Source: Solirubrobacterales bacterium (GTDB taxonomy: Bacteria; Actinomycetota; Thermoleophilia; Solirubrobacterales; 70-9). Taken from it: DNA of 54,707 bases. Positions 14,328 to 22,077 of this stretch are shown here, in pieces. Made by a program: the position numbers and the translations under genes. Position 1 is the first letter of the stretch, and each line of letters starts with the position of its first letter. The stretch spans positions 1-54,707 of the forward strand of contig JANWHD010000059.1 of assembly GCA_025450585.1 (NCBI GenBank), given 5' to 3'. The notes beneath the pieces were generated by a model. That model saw only the letters and a list, made by a program, of their open reading frames with translations, searched no databases and was not told the origin of the DNA.

Positions 14328-16132
14328 GGTCATGCTGCGCCGAGTGCGGTCAGGAGATCCTCTACCTCGGAGAGGGTCCGCCGCCGGAGAGATGTGAGGA
14401 CTGCGTTCCCGAAACCGGGTCCGGCAGCCCGCTCGCGGAGCAGCTCGCCCGCAACCTTCACCGGCTTCGAGGCGACGCCGACCTCACCGGGGAGGAGCTG
14501 GCACAGCGAGCCGGGTTCAACGACCGTCAAGACGTTTTCGGGTACGAGGGCAATGCCGCTCCCGAACCGGGGGTAATCAGGGCTCTGAGATTCGCTCACT
14601 CGCTGGGGGCGTCGATCGACCAGCTCACCGACCGCATCTATTGGAATCCGGGCGAGACTGCCCGGCAGCCTCGGGAACGTCGGCCGCCATCCGAGCGACT
14701 CTCGGGGTTCTTCCTTGTGCTGGCGGCCAGTGAGCCCGTCTTTGACCCGGTGCCGCCGTGTGCGTCCGTCACCGACCGCCACGAAGCGGCCGCGATCTTC
14801 GGGCAGAACCTCCGCGGCGCCCGCGAGAGACGCCATCTGACTCAGGAGGCACTCGCCCGCGCCGCGGGTCTGAGCAAGGCTGGCCTGTCCCTGATCGAGC
14901 GGGGCATCCGTGAGACGACCATCGAAACCCTGCTCGCCCTGGCGCGCTCCCTGGAAGTCACGCCGGAGTCCCTGCTCGCCGGGATCAACTGGATACCGCG
15001 ACGCCCGCCATGCGCCGTCCCCAGGCGGGGCGGTGCCCAGCGGCGCTCGGCGCACGGCTTCGACGCCGCGATCAAGCGCCAATGGGGGGAAGGCAGGACT
15101 GCCAGCGCGATCGCCGCGACCCTCGACACCTCGCCGGGAGATGTCTCGGCCGTCGTGCATCGCCTACGCGAGCGCGGCGAGGAGCTGCCCTACCGCAATC
15201 CGCCCAGGAGGGCCGTGCATGAACGGGCGCGGAGCCGGCGGGCGGTGTGCTTGCAGGCGCCGCCCGGCCAGCGAGACGGACAGGCAGGGGATGAAGGCCC
15301 TGGCCTTGCCGCGGGTCTCGATGGAGCTTCGGAGTTGGAGGTCGCGGCTCGGATCGGAGCCAACATGGCGCATTGCCGAAAGAAGGTCGGCCTGACTTTG
15401 AGGGAGCTGGGCGAAGCGACCGAGCTGGACCGCTCCTACCTGCACGATGTCGAGAAGGGCAAGAACGCTTCTCCCAGGGTCTCCCTCATCGTCAAGCTGG
15501 CGGCCAGCTTCAACGTCCCCCCTCGCCGGATCACCTCGGGGGTCACTTGGGAGCCCGACTCGGCGGCATTCCGCATCGAGGCGATGGCCGAGGAGGCAGA
15601 CACCGCCCTGGAGCGGTTGGGCGGGAACATCCTGCGGGCTCGGCGACGGGCTGGCGTCTCGCAGCACGCCCTCGGTGTTCGCGCGTCCGTCGACCGCCGG
15701 GATGTTGTCGATTTCGAGCGCGCCAACCGGAACTTCCGAATCTTCACCGCCGTCAGACTTGCCAGCGCGCTTGAGGCCGATTTCGCCGAGCTGTTCTCAG
15801 GCGTGACGGACTGGTACGTCCGACCCCTGCCGCCACCTGAATACGCGCCAGGAGACCAGCCGCCATCGAAGTCAGAGCGGGATGCCCTGCTCGTTCGCCT
15901 TTGGAGGGATGGGAAGCCGGAACGCGAGATTGCCGAAGCGCTGGATTTGACCGTGGGCGCCGTGGGTCCCTACGTCCGCGAACTGCGAGACGCGGGAGAG
16001 CACGTTCCCTATCGCCGCGAGGCCCGAAGGGGAATCGAGAGAGCAGCCCGAATCCGAAGGCGCGGCCACTGTGCGCCCCGGCGAGGCGCACCTAGATCGG
16101 GCAAGCGAGAGCCGATCGCCCCAAGAGCCTGA
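14324..16132 (+). CDS. 602-aa regulator with zinc ribbon, four XRE domains and two further HTH domains
   Basis: GTG start at 14324 inside the previous stop. Domains in order: Cys ribbon (CCAEC at 4-8, CEDC at 24-27); XRE1 38-107; XRE2 157-225; GcrA/homeodomain-like HTH 246-291 (IKRQWGEGRTASAIAATLDTS); XRE3 341-409; XRE4 430-498; second such HTH 519-564 (LLVRLWRDGKPEREIAEALD). Each XRE unit ends in the same signature (IYWNP, INWIP, VTWEP, and a degenerate DWYVRP), and both other HTHs end in a VPYR/LPYR-type tail. It looks like an XRE-XRE-HTH block duplicated in tandem. Basic tail. Probably a DNA-looping or multi-site regulator of the element. Confidence 0.85.
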   Translation: MRSCCAECGQEILYLGEGPPPERCEDCVPETGSGSPLAEQLARNLHRLRGDADLTGEELAQRAGFNDRQDVFGYEGNAAPEPGVIRALRFAHSLGASIDQLTDRIYWNPGETARQPRERRPPSERLSGFFLVLAASEPVFDPVPPCASVTDRHEAAAIFGQNLRGARERRHLTQEALARAAGLSKAGLSLIERGIRETTIETLLALARSLEVTPESLLAGINWIPRRPPCAVPRRGGAQRRSAHGFDAAIKRQWGEGRTASAIAATLDTSPGDVSAVVHRLRERGEELPYRNPPRRAVHERARSRRAVCLQAPPGQRDGQAGDEGPGLAAGLDGASELEVAARIGANMAHCRKKVGLTLRELGEATELDRSYLHDVEKGKNASPRVSLIVKLAASFNVPPRRITSGVTWEPDSAAFRIEAMAEEADTALERLGGNILRARRRAGVSQHALGVRASVDRRDVVDFERANRNFRIFTAVRLASALEADFAELFSGVTDWYVRPLPPPEYAPGDQPPSKSERDALLVRLWRDGKPEREIAEALDLTVGAVGPYVRELRDAGEHVPYRREARRGIERAARIRRRGHCAPRRGAPRSGKREPIAPRA

Positions 16133-16191
16133 CCGTTCCATCGGGGCGCCCTGTCGGCGATTTTCAGCCCCGTCCAGCCCCTCGCTCGCCC

Positions 16192-16217
16192 GAAGCAAAC
16201 GGCCTCCGAGTTGGACA
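16192..16217 (+). promoter_or_regulatory. Transfer-regulon motif, site E
   Basis: GAAGCAA (16192-16198, one change from GATGCAA), 13 bp, TGGACA (16212-16217), then TCAGGGG as in sites A and B. An ATG lies at 16228, 10 nt downstream, opening a 67-codon frame that stops at 16431, one base before the next start. Confidence 0.65.
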
Positions 16218-16347
16218 TCAGGGGTGAATGGACGCTCTGCCCGAAAAACGAGGCGCTCAGAGCCGTTCTGAGCCCCTACGGCGAGCCCCCGCGTGTGATC
16301 GCTCAGGCGTTCACGCGAGTCAGGCCGCCCCTGCGGGAGCCGCTTAC

Positions 16348-16412
16348 GTGCCCTCGATTTTGCACGCCTGCGGCGTGCTGGAGAGGGGCACCGGCTCCCG
16401 CAGCGGGCGGAG
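16348..16412 (+). promoter_or_regulatory. Structured leader of the 96-aa gene (leader family 2)
   Basis: GTGCCCTC (16348-16355) pairs with GAGGGGCAC (16383-16391) with one bulge, around an inner hairpin GCACGC/GCGTGC (16362-16378). Bases 16385-16412 match 3842-3869 of the parB-like leader with two differences. The rest of the 300-bp gap (16133-16432) holds site E and no better gene. Confidence 0.6.
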
Positions 16413-16432
16413 CCAGATCAAAGGAGGCTGAG

Positions 16433-16723
16433 ATGACTCAGACGTTGGACAGCTTGATCGGAGAGGTCGAGGCCGGCGAGCAGCACCTCACCTACGAGGG
16501 GCTGAAAGGCCGCGACACCCACGAGACCGAACGTCTCGTGGACAGCTTCGCCTCGGTGCTGCGGCGTATGACCCCGGCCGAGCGGATCAGCGCCTCGCGC
16601 CACGGCGGCTTCACCCGCTGGGAGCGCTGGGTGTGGGCGGCTCGCTACCCCGAGGAGGTGCCGCTCGTCAACGGCGAGGTCGAGTGGATCGCCTGCAACA
16701 TGGCCGACCTGGACCCGGACTGA
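16433..16723 (+). CDS. Small hypothetical protein, 96 aa
   Basis: ATG 16433 follows AAAGGAGGCTGAG. The acidic, helical product includes THETERLVDSFASVLRRMTPAERISASRHGGFTRWERWVWAARYPEE. No known motif is seen. It is controlled by site E and by a leader related to that of the parB-like gene, so it belongs to both regulatory layers of the element. It ends the rightward half; the next genes are on the other strand. Confidence 0.7.
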   Translation: MTQTLDSLIGEVEAGEQHLTYEGLKGRDTHETERLVDSFASVLRRMTPAERISASRHGGFTRWERWVWAARYPEEVPLVNGEVEWIACNMADLDPD

Positions 16724-16848
16724 AGGTGGGGCACTAGTAATTCGTCGCCGCGGGGATCGCTTACGGCACTCGGGTGCCGAGGGAAGGCCGCAGACTAAAC
16801 GGTTGCGTGGGCGACTCCCGCCCGCAAGCATGACGCCAGCATCAAGAG

Positions 16849-17337
16849 CTATTCGATCAACGCGTTGAATCTGGCGATCGCGGTGTTGTATCCATCCAGG
16901 CTTTCTTCGCTGGGGAAATTCGCCAACTGCTCCATCGCTTGCATGAGGCCGATAAGGGCATTCGACACTCTGACGTCAGACGGGGACGCTTCAGTGCCGG
17001 AAAAGCCCCTCCATTCCTTAAGTTCCTTTTCGATGGCTTCGGCGCGAGAGGCGTATTCCGGCTGTGGTTCACCCGCTCGCAGTTCCGCACGCCGAAAGTC
17101 GTCGTTAAGACGATGTGCGCTTGAAACGATCGGCTTCAGTTCGATCTGCGCGAGATTCTTTTCGATCGACCCGACCGCCGATTCCGAAGAGGACGAGTCC
17201 GTAGTTTCAGGCACCGCGGCTTGAGCCCCAACATCGGCGTGACGCTGCCGTTCACTGCTGCTCGACCCGATGGCGACGACAGCACCGATCGGCCACAACG
17301 ACACCACCATCGCGACGACCAGGAGAAACCGCGTCAT
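16849..17337 (-). CDS. Exported or membrane-anchored hypothetical protein
   Basis: The ATG at 17337 overlaps the stop of the J-domain gene (ATGA), which fixes the start over one at 17364. The 162-aa product begins with a single hydrophobic segment (MTRFLLVVAMVVSLWPIGAVVAI), then a Ser-rich linker (TTDSSSSES), then a helical domain without motifs (SIEKNLAQIELKPIVSSA). It probably has its helical domain outside the membrane and works with the J-domain membrane protein it is coupled to. It is part of ICE cargo. Confidence 0.7.
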   Translation of the reverse strand: MTRFLLVVAMVVSLWPIGAVVAIGSSSSERQRHADVGAQAAVPETTDSSSSESAVGSIEKNLAQIELKPIVSSAHRLNDDFRRAELRAGEPQPEYASRAEAIEKELKEWRGFSGTEASPSDVRVSNALIGLMQAMEQLANFPSEESLDGYNTAIARFNALIE

Positions 17338-18113
17338 ATCTGCGCGCCTTCTTTCTGAAGCCAATCGAACGCTGCTCGGAGCTTTGGATTGCCCAAAACC
17401 TCGTACGCCTGATTGATTTCGAGCATCCTCGCTGCCGCGTTGGCATCGCCGGGGTTCGTATCGGGGTGGCTGGCCTTGGCTTGCTCGCGGAAGGCGGTCC
17501 TGACTTCAGCTTGGGTCGCGTGGATAGCTATCCCCAACGCCTCGTATGGTCGTTCAACGTGAAGCACAACGTGTCGCTCGGTGAAGGTGAGATCAGCCAG
17601 TGGCGAACCCTCAAACGCCGCGTCGTCCTCAAGGTCAGGGCCACCGGACGCCCCTGAAGCTGAGGCTTCCAGAAGCTCTCTGATGCCCATCGCGCCCCAT
17701 GCCAGAGGGTCGCTAGGTGGAGCCCAAATCGACCTCCAGTTGTAGTAGGTGGCCTTTGGGCCATGCCAAATACTCGGAAGCGACCACCAGCCGAGGAGGG
17801 CAGTCATAAACAAGCTGATGGTCGTCTGTTTTCGACCGCAATCGACGCATAGATACCCGCTTGCCCGACCTTCTCTTGCCCAGTAGATGAAGGCGTAGAG
17901 CCGCACCCATCCTCGGAAGACGATTGGCTTGTCTTCGGCTCCGCATTGGGGGCAAGGGATCGACCCGAGCGGCATTTCAACGATGCCACCGTTCTTTGAC
18001 CTGCCAACGGAGCCTCCGCACTCCGGGCAGAGAGTGGCCTCGGGTCCCACGTAGCCGCACGAGCCACACCAGGACAATGAAGCGCCGAGCGGGATCGGTT
18101 CAGTCACCGTCAA
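17334..18113 (-). CDS. Membrane protein with zinc ribbons and a C-terminal J domain
   Basis: 259 aa. Two N-terminal zinc-ribbon motifs (CGSC..CPEC at about 16-33, then CPQC..CVDC at about 54-91) precede a hydrophobic stretch (TTISLFMTALLGWWSLPSIW). A linker leads to a J domain at about 188-254 with the HPD triad intact (KASHPDTNPGD). J domains recruit and stimulate Hsp70/DnaK. The layout, with the J domain at the C-terminus, differs from DnaJ itself. It may recruit host DnaK to the membrane, but the function in the ICE is unknown. It is coupled to the gene at 16849-17337. Confidence 0.82.
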   Translation of the reverse strand: MTVTEPIPLGASLSWCGSCGYVGPEATLCPECGGSVGRSKNGGIVEMPLGSIPCPQCGAEDKPIVFRGWVRLYAFIYWAREGRASGYLCVDCGRKQTTISLFMTALLGWWSLPSIWHGPKATYYNWRSIWAPPSDPLAWGAMGIRELLEASASGASGGPDLEDDAAFEGSPLADLTFTERHVVLHVERPYEALGIAIHATQAEVRTAFREQAKASHPDTNPGDANAAARMLEINQAYEVLGNPKLRAAFDWLQKEGAQI

Positions 18114-18247
18114 TTTTGCAGAGCCCCCATCTGCGCCAAATGGCTTTCCGCGTGGCAGCCTATCCAGGTTTCTTGCCAGCCCAGGAAGCGCGGCCTAGAT
18201 GAGTCTGGTCCCGGTATCCTCGCGGTTCTCATGGGTTGGGGAATCCT

Positions 18248-18505
18248 ATGAAGTTGTGGCTGACGATCGCCGCAATCATCGCTGCCGTCAGCGTTGGGGG
18301 TTGCGGATCAACCACCGGCGAAGGAGGCAGCATCAACTCGACGCCGATCAAGAAGAACGGCGAACGGTCTTACGAGTTTGAGCCTGAAGACATCGAACGT
18401 GCTGAAGAAGCGCCTCAAGCAGTACGGGAATACTGCGAAGGAGCCGTTTCCGAAGCCCAGGAAGTCGGCTGCCTCAGCCACGTTGAAGAAAGCGAAGTGC
18501 CATGA
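18248..18505 (+). CDS. Small putative lipoprotein
   Basis: Starting at ATG 18248 (MKLWLTIAAIIAAVSVGGC) the signal peptide ends in a lipobox VGGC. The 85-aa precursor has an acidic mature part with two cysteines (REYCEGAV, EVGCLS). Its stop overlaps the start of the next lipoprotein gene (ATGA). Both are probably anchored on the outer face of the membrane as a pair. The family is unknown. Some similarity in style to the 2619-3182 lipoprotein suggests a shared surface role. Confidence 0.65.
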   Translation: MKLWLTIAAIIAAVSVGGCGSTTGEGGSINSTPIKKNGERSYEFEPEDIERAEEAPQAVREYCEGAVSEAQEVGCLSHVEESEVP

Positions 18506-18852
18506 AGGCGTCGCTGGCAATCGCGCTCACCGCCAGCCTCCTTTCCTTGACGGGCTGCACCGCTGGCGATGTCGCCAAGAAGGCGACCGGCATCCATACG
18601 ACCACGATCAAGTCCATCTACGCACCAAAGATTTACTGCGACCAAGTCAAAGACGCTGTGCCCGACCCCGGCTTTGAAGATGAAGTCGCCTATCGGGTGG
18701 TCTGCCTTAAGAACCATCAGTTCGGAAGGAATCTGCTCAAAGCTTGTCATCAAGAGCCAGCATCTGTACGGACGCAATACTGGGCCTACAACCCCGCTGC
18801 GGACAAGGCCGGCTACATCACCTGCGGCGACCTCAAGCGACTTGGCTACTAG
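18502..18852 (+). CDS. Putative lipoprotein
   Basis: 116 aa from ATG 18502, overlapping the previous gene by 4 bp. The signal peptide MKASLAIALTASLLSLTGC has lipobox LTGC. The mature protein contains four cysteines (IYCDQV, VVCLKN, KACHQE, ITCGDL), allowing two disulphides, and aromatic-rich segments (TQYWAYNPAADKAGY). It probably acts on the cell surface together with its neighbour. A role in entry exclusion or mating-pair contact is possible but there is no direct evidence. Confidence 0.7.
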   Translation: MKASLAIALTASLLSLTGCTAGDVAKKATGIHTTTIKSIYAPKIYCDQVKDAVPDPGFEDEVAYRVVCLKNHQFGRNLLKACHQEPASVRTQYWAYNPAADKAGYITCGDLKRLGY

Positions 18853-18881
18853 ACCGGCGAACCAGGCCGTGCGTCCAGGTG

Positions 18882-19112
18882 TCACGGACAGTCGAGACGG
18901 CTCGGGTTTTGCCTAGCGTCATCGGAACGTCGGCCAGTAACCAGGCGGAGGCGCTCCGCGCGTTCCTCCGCCTCGACGCGCTCGGCGGCGACCCGCAGCG
19001 GCACCGTCTCCCCGGAGGTCCAAGCGCTTCGAGGCTTCTCGCTCGACCCGGCCGCTCCCCGCACCGGTACCGCATCAGCCGCTTGCGTCTCTGGCGTTGC
19101 CGCCCCTTTCAT
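18882..19112 (-). CDS. Small hypothetical protein at the end of the T4SS operon
   Basis: ATG 19112 overlaps the stop of the coupling-ATPase gene by ATGA, the same coupling seen along the whole operon. The 76-aa product is charged, with a short helix (LRVAAERVEAEERAERLRLVTG). Support comes mainly from the overlap; the sequence is low in information and could be a chance frame. Confidence 0.45.
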   Translation of the reverse strand: MKGAATPETQAADAVPVRGAAGSSEKPRSAWTSGETVPLRVAAERVEAEERAERLRLVTGRRSDDARQNPSRLDCP

Positions 19113-20806
19113 CGCTCGACTTCCTCCGCGTCGCGGCCTTCGCGCAGCCTTCGCAGCTCCTCGTCTTCGTACCAGGGCCGCAGCTTGATCTTCGCCGGTG
19201 GCAGGTGCCCGTAGACGAGGAGGCCGGTGCCGGGGCTGCGCTCACGGACCACGTTGGCCGGAGCCAGCTCGCGGTAGGTGTCGCCCTCGGTCTCCGAGCG
19301 CCGCCCTTTCTCGCCGGTGCTCCGCGAGCGCTGCTCGAACTTCTTGGCGCCGAGCAGGCGGGAGACGTAGTTGAGGGTCTCGGGGTCGGAGATCCCGCTG
19401 CCGAACACCTTGGCGCGGTGGTTGTTGAGGATGGTCGATGCCCTGCGCCCGTAGCGAGAGCTGACCTGGGCCATGTCGTGAAAGACGCTGAGCAGCTGCA
19501 CCCCCTGTCCGGCGCCGGTCGAGGCGATCTCCGCCAGGTTGGGGATCGGCGCGATGTTGGCGCACTCGTCCAGCAGCAGCAGGAGGGGCGGGTCGAGCGG
19601 TTCGCCCGTCGCGGCGACGGTCTCATAGACGACGGCGAGCAGCTCCTGAACGAGCATCGAGAAGACCGTTCGCAGGCGCTCCTGCTCGTGCAGCGGCGCG
19701 CAGAGGTAGAGCGTGTTGGCGCGGCCGTCGAGCAGGGCGGTCGGGCTGTAGTCGGCGCCCTTCGTCTCCTCCGCGACGCGCGGATCGGCGAAGGCGCCGA
19801 CGATCATCTCGGCGGTCGTGTAGACCGAGCTGCGCTGGCGCTCCTCGCGGTTCTGCGTCGCCTGCCAGGCGCGCAGCGCCGCCGGCTCGCCCGTCTCGTT
19901 CAGCAGCTCCTCGATGTGGGCGTCGTTGGCATCGGGCCCTTCGTCCAGCCAGCGCACGACCGACTCCATCGTGTGACCGCTGGAGGCGGCGGCAAAGAGA
20001 AGCGGCGCCAGCAGCTTTTCCGCCGTCGCGTACCAGAAGTCGGCGTCCTGCAAGCCGCCCGAGTCGGTGCGGGCTGCGGCCGAGAGCCAGTGGGCGACGC
20101 GCCGCGCTCCGCGCCAGGTTCCGGCGCCCCACAACGGCGTCGCCCGCGAGGGCTCAAATCCAGTGACCAACGCCGGGTCGAAGACCATCACCCTGCCGAG
20201 CCCGCGCCGACGGGCAACGGTGTCGATCAGCAGGTCGCTCTTGATGCTGGTCGCCAGGACCGGCCCTTGCCACTCCAGCAGGGCGGGGATCGCCAGCCCC
20301 GTTGACTTGTGGCTGTCGGTCGGCGCGAAGGCGATCACCGACTGCCGCTCCTGGGCGGCGAGCAGCGCTCGCCCGCTCCAGCCGAGCGTCAGCCGCTTCC
20401 GCTGCGGCGCGGGCACCCTCAGCGGCGCCAGGTCGCGGCGGCTCGCCCAGCGAGCGCTCGGCGCTCGTGGCCGACCCCAACCGAGGGCGGGCAGCTCGTC
20501 GAGATCGAAGAAGCGGCGCCCGGCGATGAGGGCCCCGCCGAGGGCGGCCAAGACCAAGACCGCGCTCCCGTAGAAGCCCGGCGCCCCCGGCAGCGAGGCG
20601 CGCGCCCCGCGCGGCCACGCCGCCCGCGGGTCGCCCAGGTGCGAGGGCAGGCTCAGCGCCGTCGTCACCAGTTCGCTCACGCCGATCGAGGTCCAGCCCC
20701 CACCGAAGGCCAGCCCGGCGAGGGCGCCGATCAGCCAGATCGTCGCCAGCAGCACCGCAGCGATGGCGGCGAGGCCGAAGTAGAGCTGGCGCTCCTCGCC
20801 GCTCAC
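19109..20806 (-). CDS. VirD4/TraG-type coupling ATPase
   Basis: 565 aa from GTG 20806, which overlaps the upstream stop (GTGA). Two N-terminal membrane segments lie at about 10-35 and 80-96. A TraG/VirD4 ATPase domain follows, with Walker B LLLLLDECANI near residue 410, the linked TGAGQGVQLLSVFHDMAQ, and TILNNHRAKVFGSGISD of the TraM-recognition family. It would hand the relaxase-bound strand to the secretion channel. Odd point: the P-loop reads APTDSHKST (161-169), without either glycine of GxxxxGK[ST]. The open frame runs on to 21928, but that part is an Arg/Pro-rich shadow of the next gene. Confidence 0.9.
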   Translation of the reverse strand: MSGEERQLYFGLAAIAAVLLATIWLIGALAGLAFGGGWTSIGVSELVTTALSLPSHLGDPRAAWPRGARASLPGAPGFYGSAVLVLAALGGALIAGRRFFDLDELPALGWGRPRAPSARWASRRDLAPLRVPAPQRKRLTLGWSGRALLAAQERQSVIAFAPTDSHKSTGLAIPALLEWQGPVLATSIKSDLLIDTVARRRGLGRVMVFDPALVTGFEPSRATPLWGAGTWRGARRVAHWLSAAARTDSGGLQDADFWYATAEKLLAPLLFAAASSGHTMESVVRWLDEGPDANDAHIEELLNETGEPAALRAWQATQNREERQRSSVYTTAEMIVGAFADPRVAEETKGADYSPTALLDGRANTLYLCAPLHEQERLRTVFSMLVQELLAVVYETVAATGEPLDPPLLLLLDECANIAPIPNLAEIASTGAGQGVQLLSVFHDMAQVSSRYGRRASTILNNHRAKVFGSGISDPETLNYVSRLLGAKKFEQRSRSTGEKGRRSETEGDTYRELAPANVVRERSPGTGLLVYGHLPPAKIKLRPWYEDEELRRLREGRDAEEVER

Positions 20807-22077
20807 GCTGCCTCGCGGCGCTCGACCATGCGCCAGTCGGTGTAGACGACCTCGCGCTCTACCTGGGAGACCCGGTGCTGCACGAGGAAGGAACGCCGCC
20901 CGACCATCCACAGCGCCTCGCCGAGGCGCAGCGTCGTCGTCAGCTCCGCCTCGGTTCGGCTCAGCCCGAGCCGGGAGCGCAGTAGCTCTTGCTGGTCGTG
21001 AGGCTGGCGGTAGATGACCTTCGTGTCGGCGTCGCCGATCAGCCCCTCGGCGATCCGCGCCTCGCGCGAGCCGGCATCGCCGGCGGCGCCGAGGTCGGTG
21101 AGCCGGTGGACGACGACGATGTTCTGCACGCCGAGGGCGCGGCAGAGCTTGAAGCTGGCCTGGAGCCACTCGGCGACGCCGATGTGGCTGGTCACGCGCC
21201 AGCCCTCCTCGACTACCGAGATCAGCTTCGGGCTCTCGCGGCCCTCCTGCTCGGCGGCCTGCTTTCGCTCCAAGAGGATCGACTGCTGCCAGGCCGAGCA
21301 GCAGGTCATCAGGATTCCCAGCGCCGCCGAGTCCCGCACGGCGCTCAGGTCGAGCACGACCAGGGGCGCGTCGAGGTCGAGGCCCTCGCTGGTCGGCCCG
21401 TCGAACATGCCGCGCAGGTCGCCCGCGCAGAGGCGCTGGAGGGCCAGCGCCGAGGAGCGATTCGCCTCGGCGAAGTCCTCGCGGCTCGTCGCCGAGACGC
21501 CCTGCACCATCGCCTCGCGGGGATGGAGCAGGGCGTCGACCATCATCGGCAGGGTCGGCTCGGCGGCGCCCGATTCCTCGTCCACGATCTCCAGCGCCAC
21601 CCGCAGCCCGGCGTCCTCCTCCGGGCTCAGCTCGCGTCGGAGCGCCGCCTGCGCCACCGAGCGCAAGAGGCTCAGCGGTCCCTCGCGGCCGCCCCGCGGG
21701 CTGAGCGGGTTGAGCCGCACCCCGCCGCCCGGCGCGAGGGTGATCGGCTGCACGCCGAGCGCCCTCGCCAGCGGCCAATACTCGCCCTTCACGTCGAGCA
21801 CCCACGCCTGTCGGCCGAAGACGGCCTGGCGGTAGATGTAGGTCTTGACGAGGCTCGACTTGCGCGAGGAGAGGCCGCCGAGCATCAGCATGTTCGGACC
21901 CGGCAGGTGGGCCGGGTAGAGCACCCACGGGTCGTACATCCAGGCGCCGCCGTAGGCGTCGCGGCCGATGTAGGTGCCGGGCGCCCCGAGGCCGCCCTGA
22001 CCGAGGAAGGGGTAGACGGACTGGAAGTGGGCGGTCGTGCCGCCGTGCCCCGGCCGCTCTGCGGCCCGCCTCCTCAT
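20803..22077 (-). CDS. VirB4-like conjugation ATPase
   Basis: 424 aa from ATG 22077 (ATGA overlap with the SCO6880 gene). The ATPase domain has the P-loop GGLSSRKSS (67-75), WVLDVKGEYWPLA, KLISVVEEGWRV as the likely Walker B, and a C-terminal arginine-rich motif. It corresponds to the C-terminal half of VirB4; the N-terminal half is represented by the upstream protein. VirB4 energises pilus and channel assembly. As in the coupling ATPase, the glycine before the P-loop lysine is replaced, here by Arg. Also annotated in related genomes as an ATP/GTP-binding protein. Confidence 0.85.
   Translation of the reverse strand: MRRRAAERPGHGGTTAHFQSVYPFLGQGGLGAPGTYIGRDAYGGAWMYDPWVLYPAHLPGPNMLMLGGLSSRKSSLVKTYIYRQAVFGRQAWVLDVKGEYWPLARALGVQPITLAPGGGVRLNPLSPRGGREGPLSLLRSVAQAALRRELSPEEDAGLRVALEIVDEESGAAEPTLPMMVDALLHPREAMVQGVSATSREDFAEANRSSALALQRLCAGDLRGMFDGPTSEGLDLDAPLVVLDLSAVRDSAALGILMTCCSAWQQSILLERKQAAEQEGRESPKLISVVEEGWRVTSHIGVAEWLQASFKLCRALGVQNIVVVHRLTDLGAAGDAGSREARIAEGLIGDADTKVIYRQPHDQQELLRSRLGLSRTEAELTTTLRLGEALWMVGRRSFLVQHRVSQVEREVVYTDWRMVERREAA

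Noticed and set aside
20807..21928. N-terminal 370 residues of the open frame ending at 19109
   Set aside because: Arg/Pro/Gly-rich shadow of the VirB4-like gene; the coupling ATPase starts at GTG 20806, which overlaps the previous stop as do the other genes of the operon.
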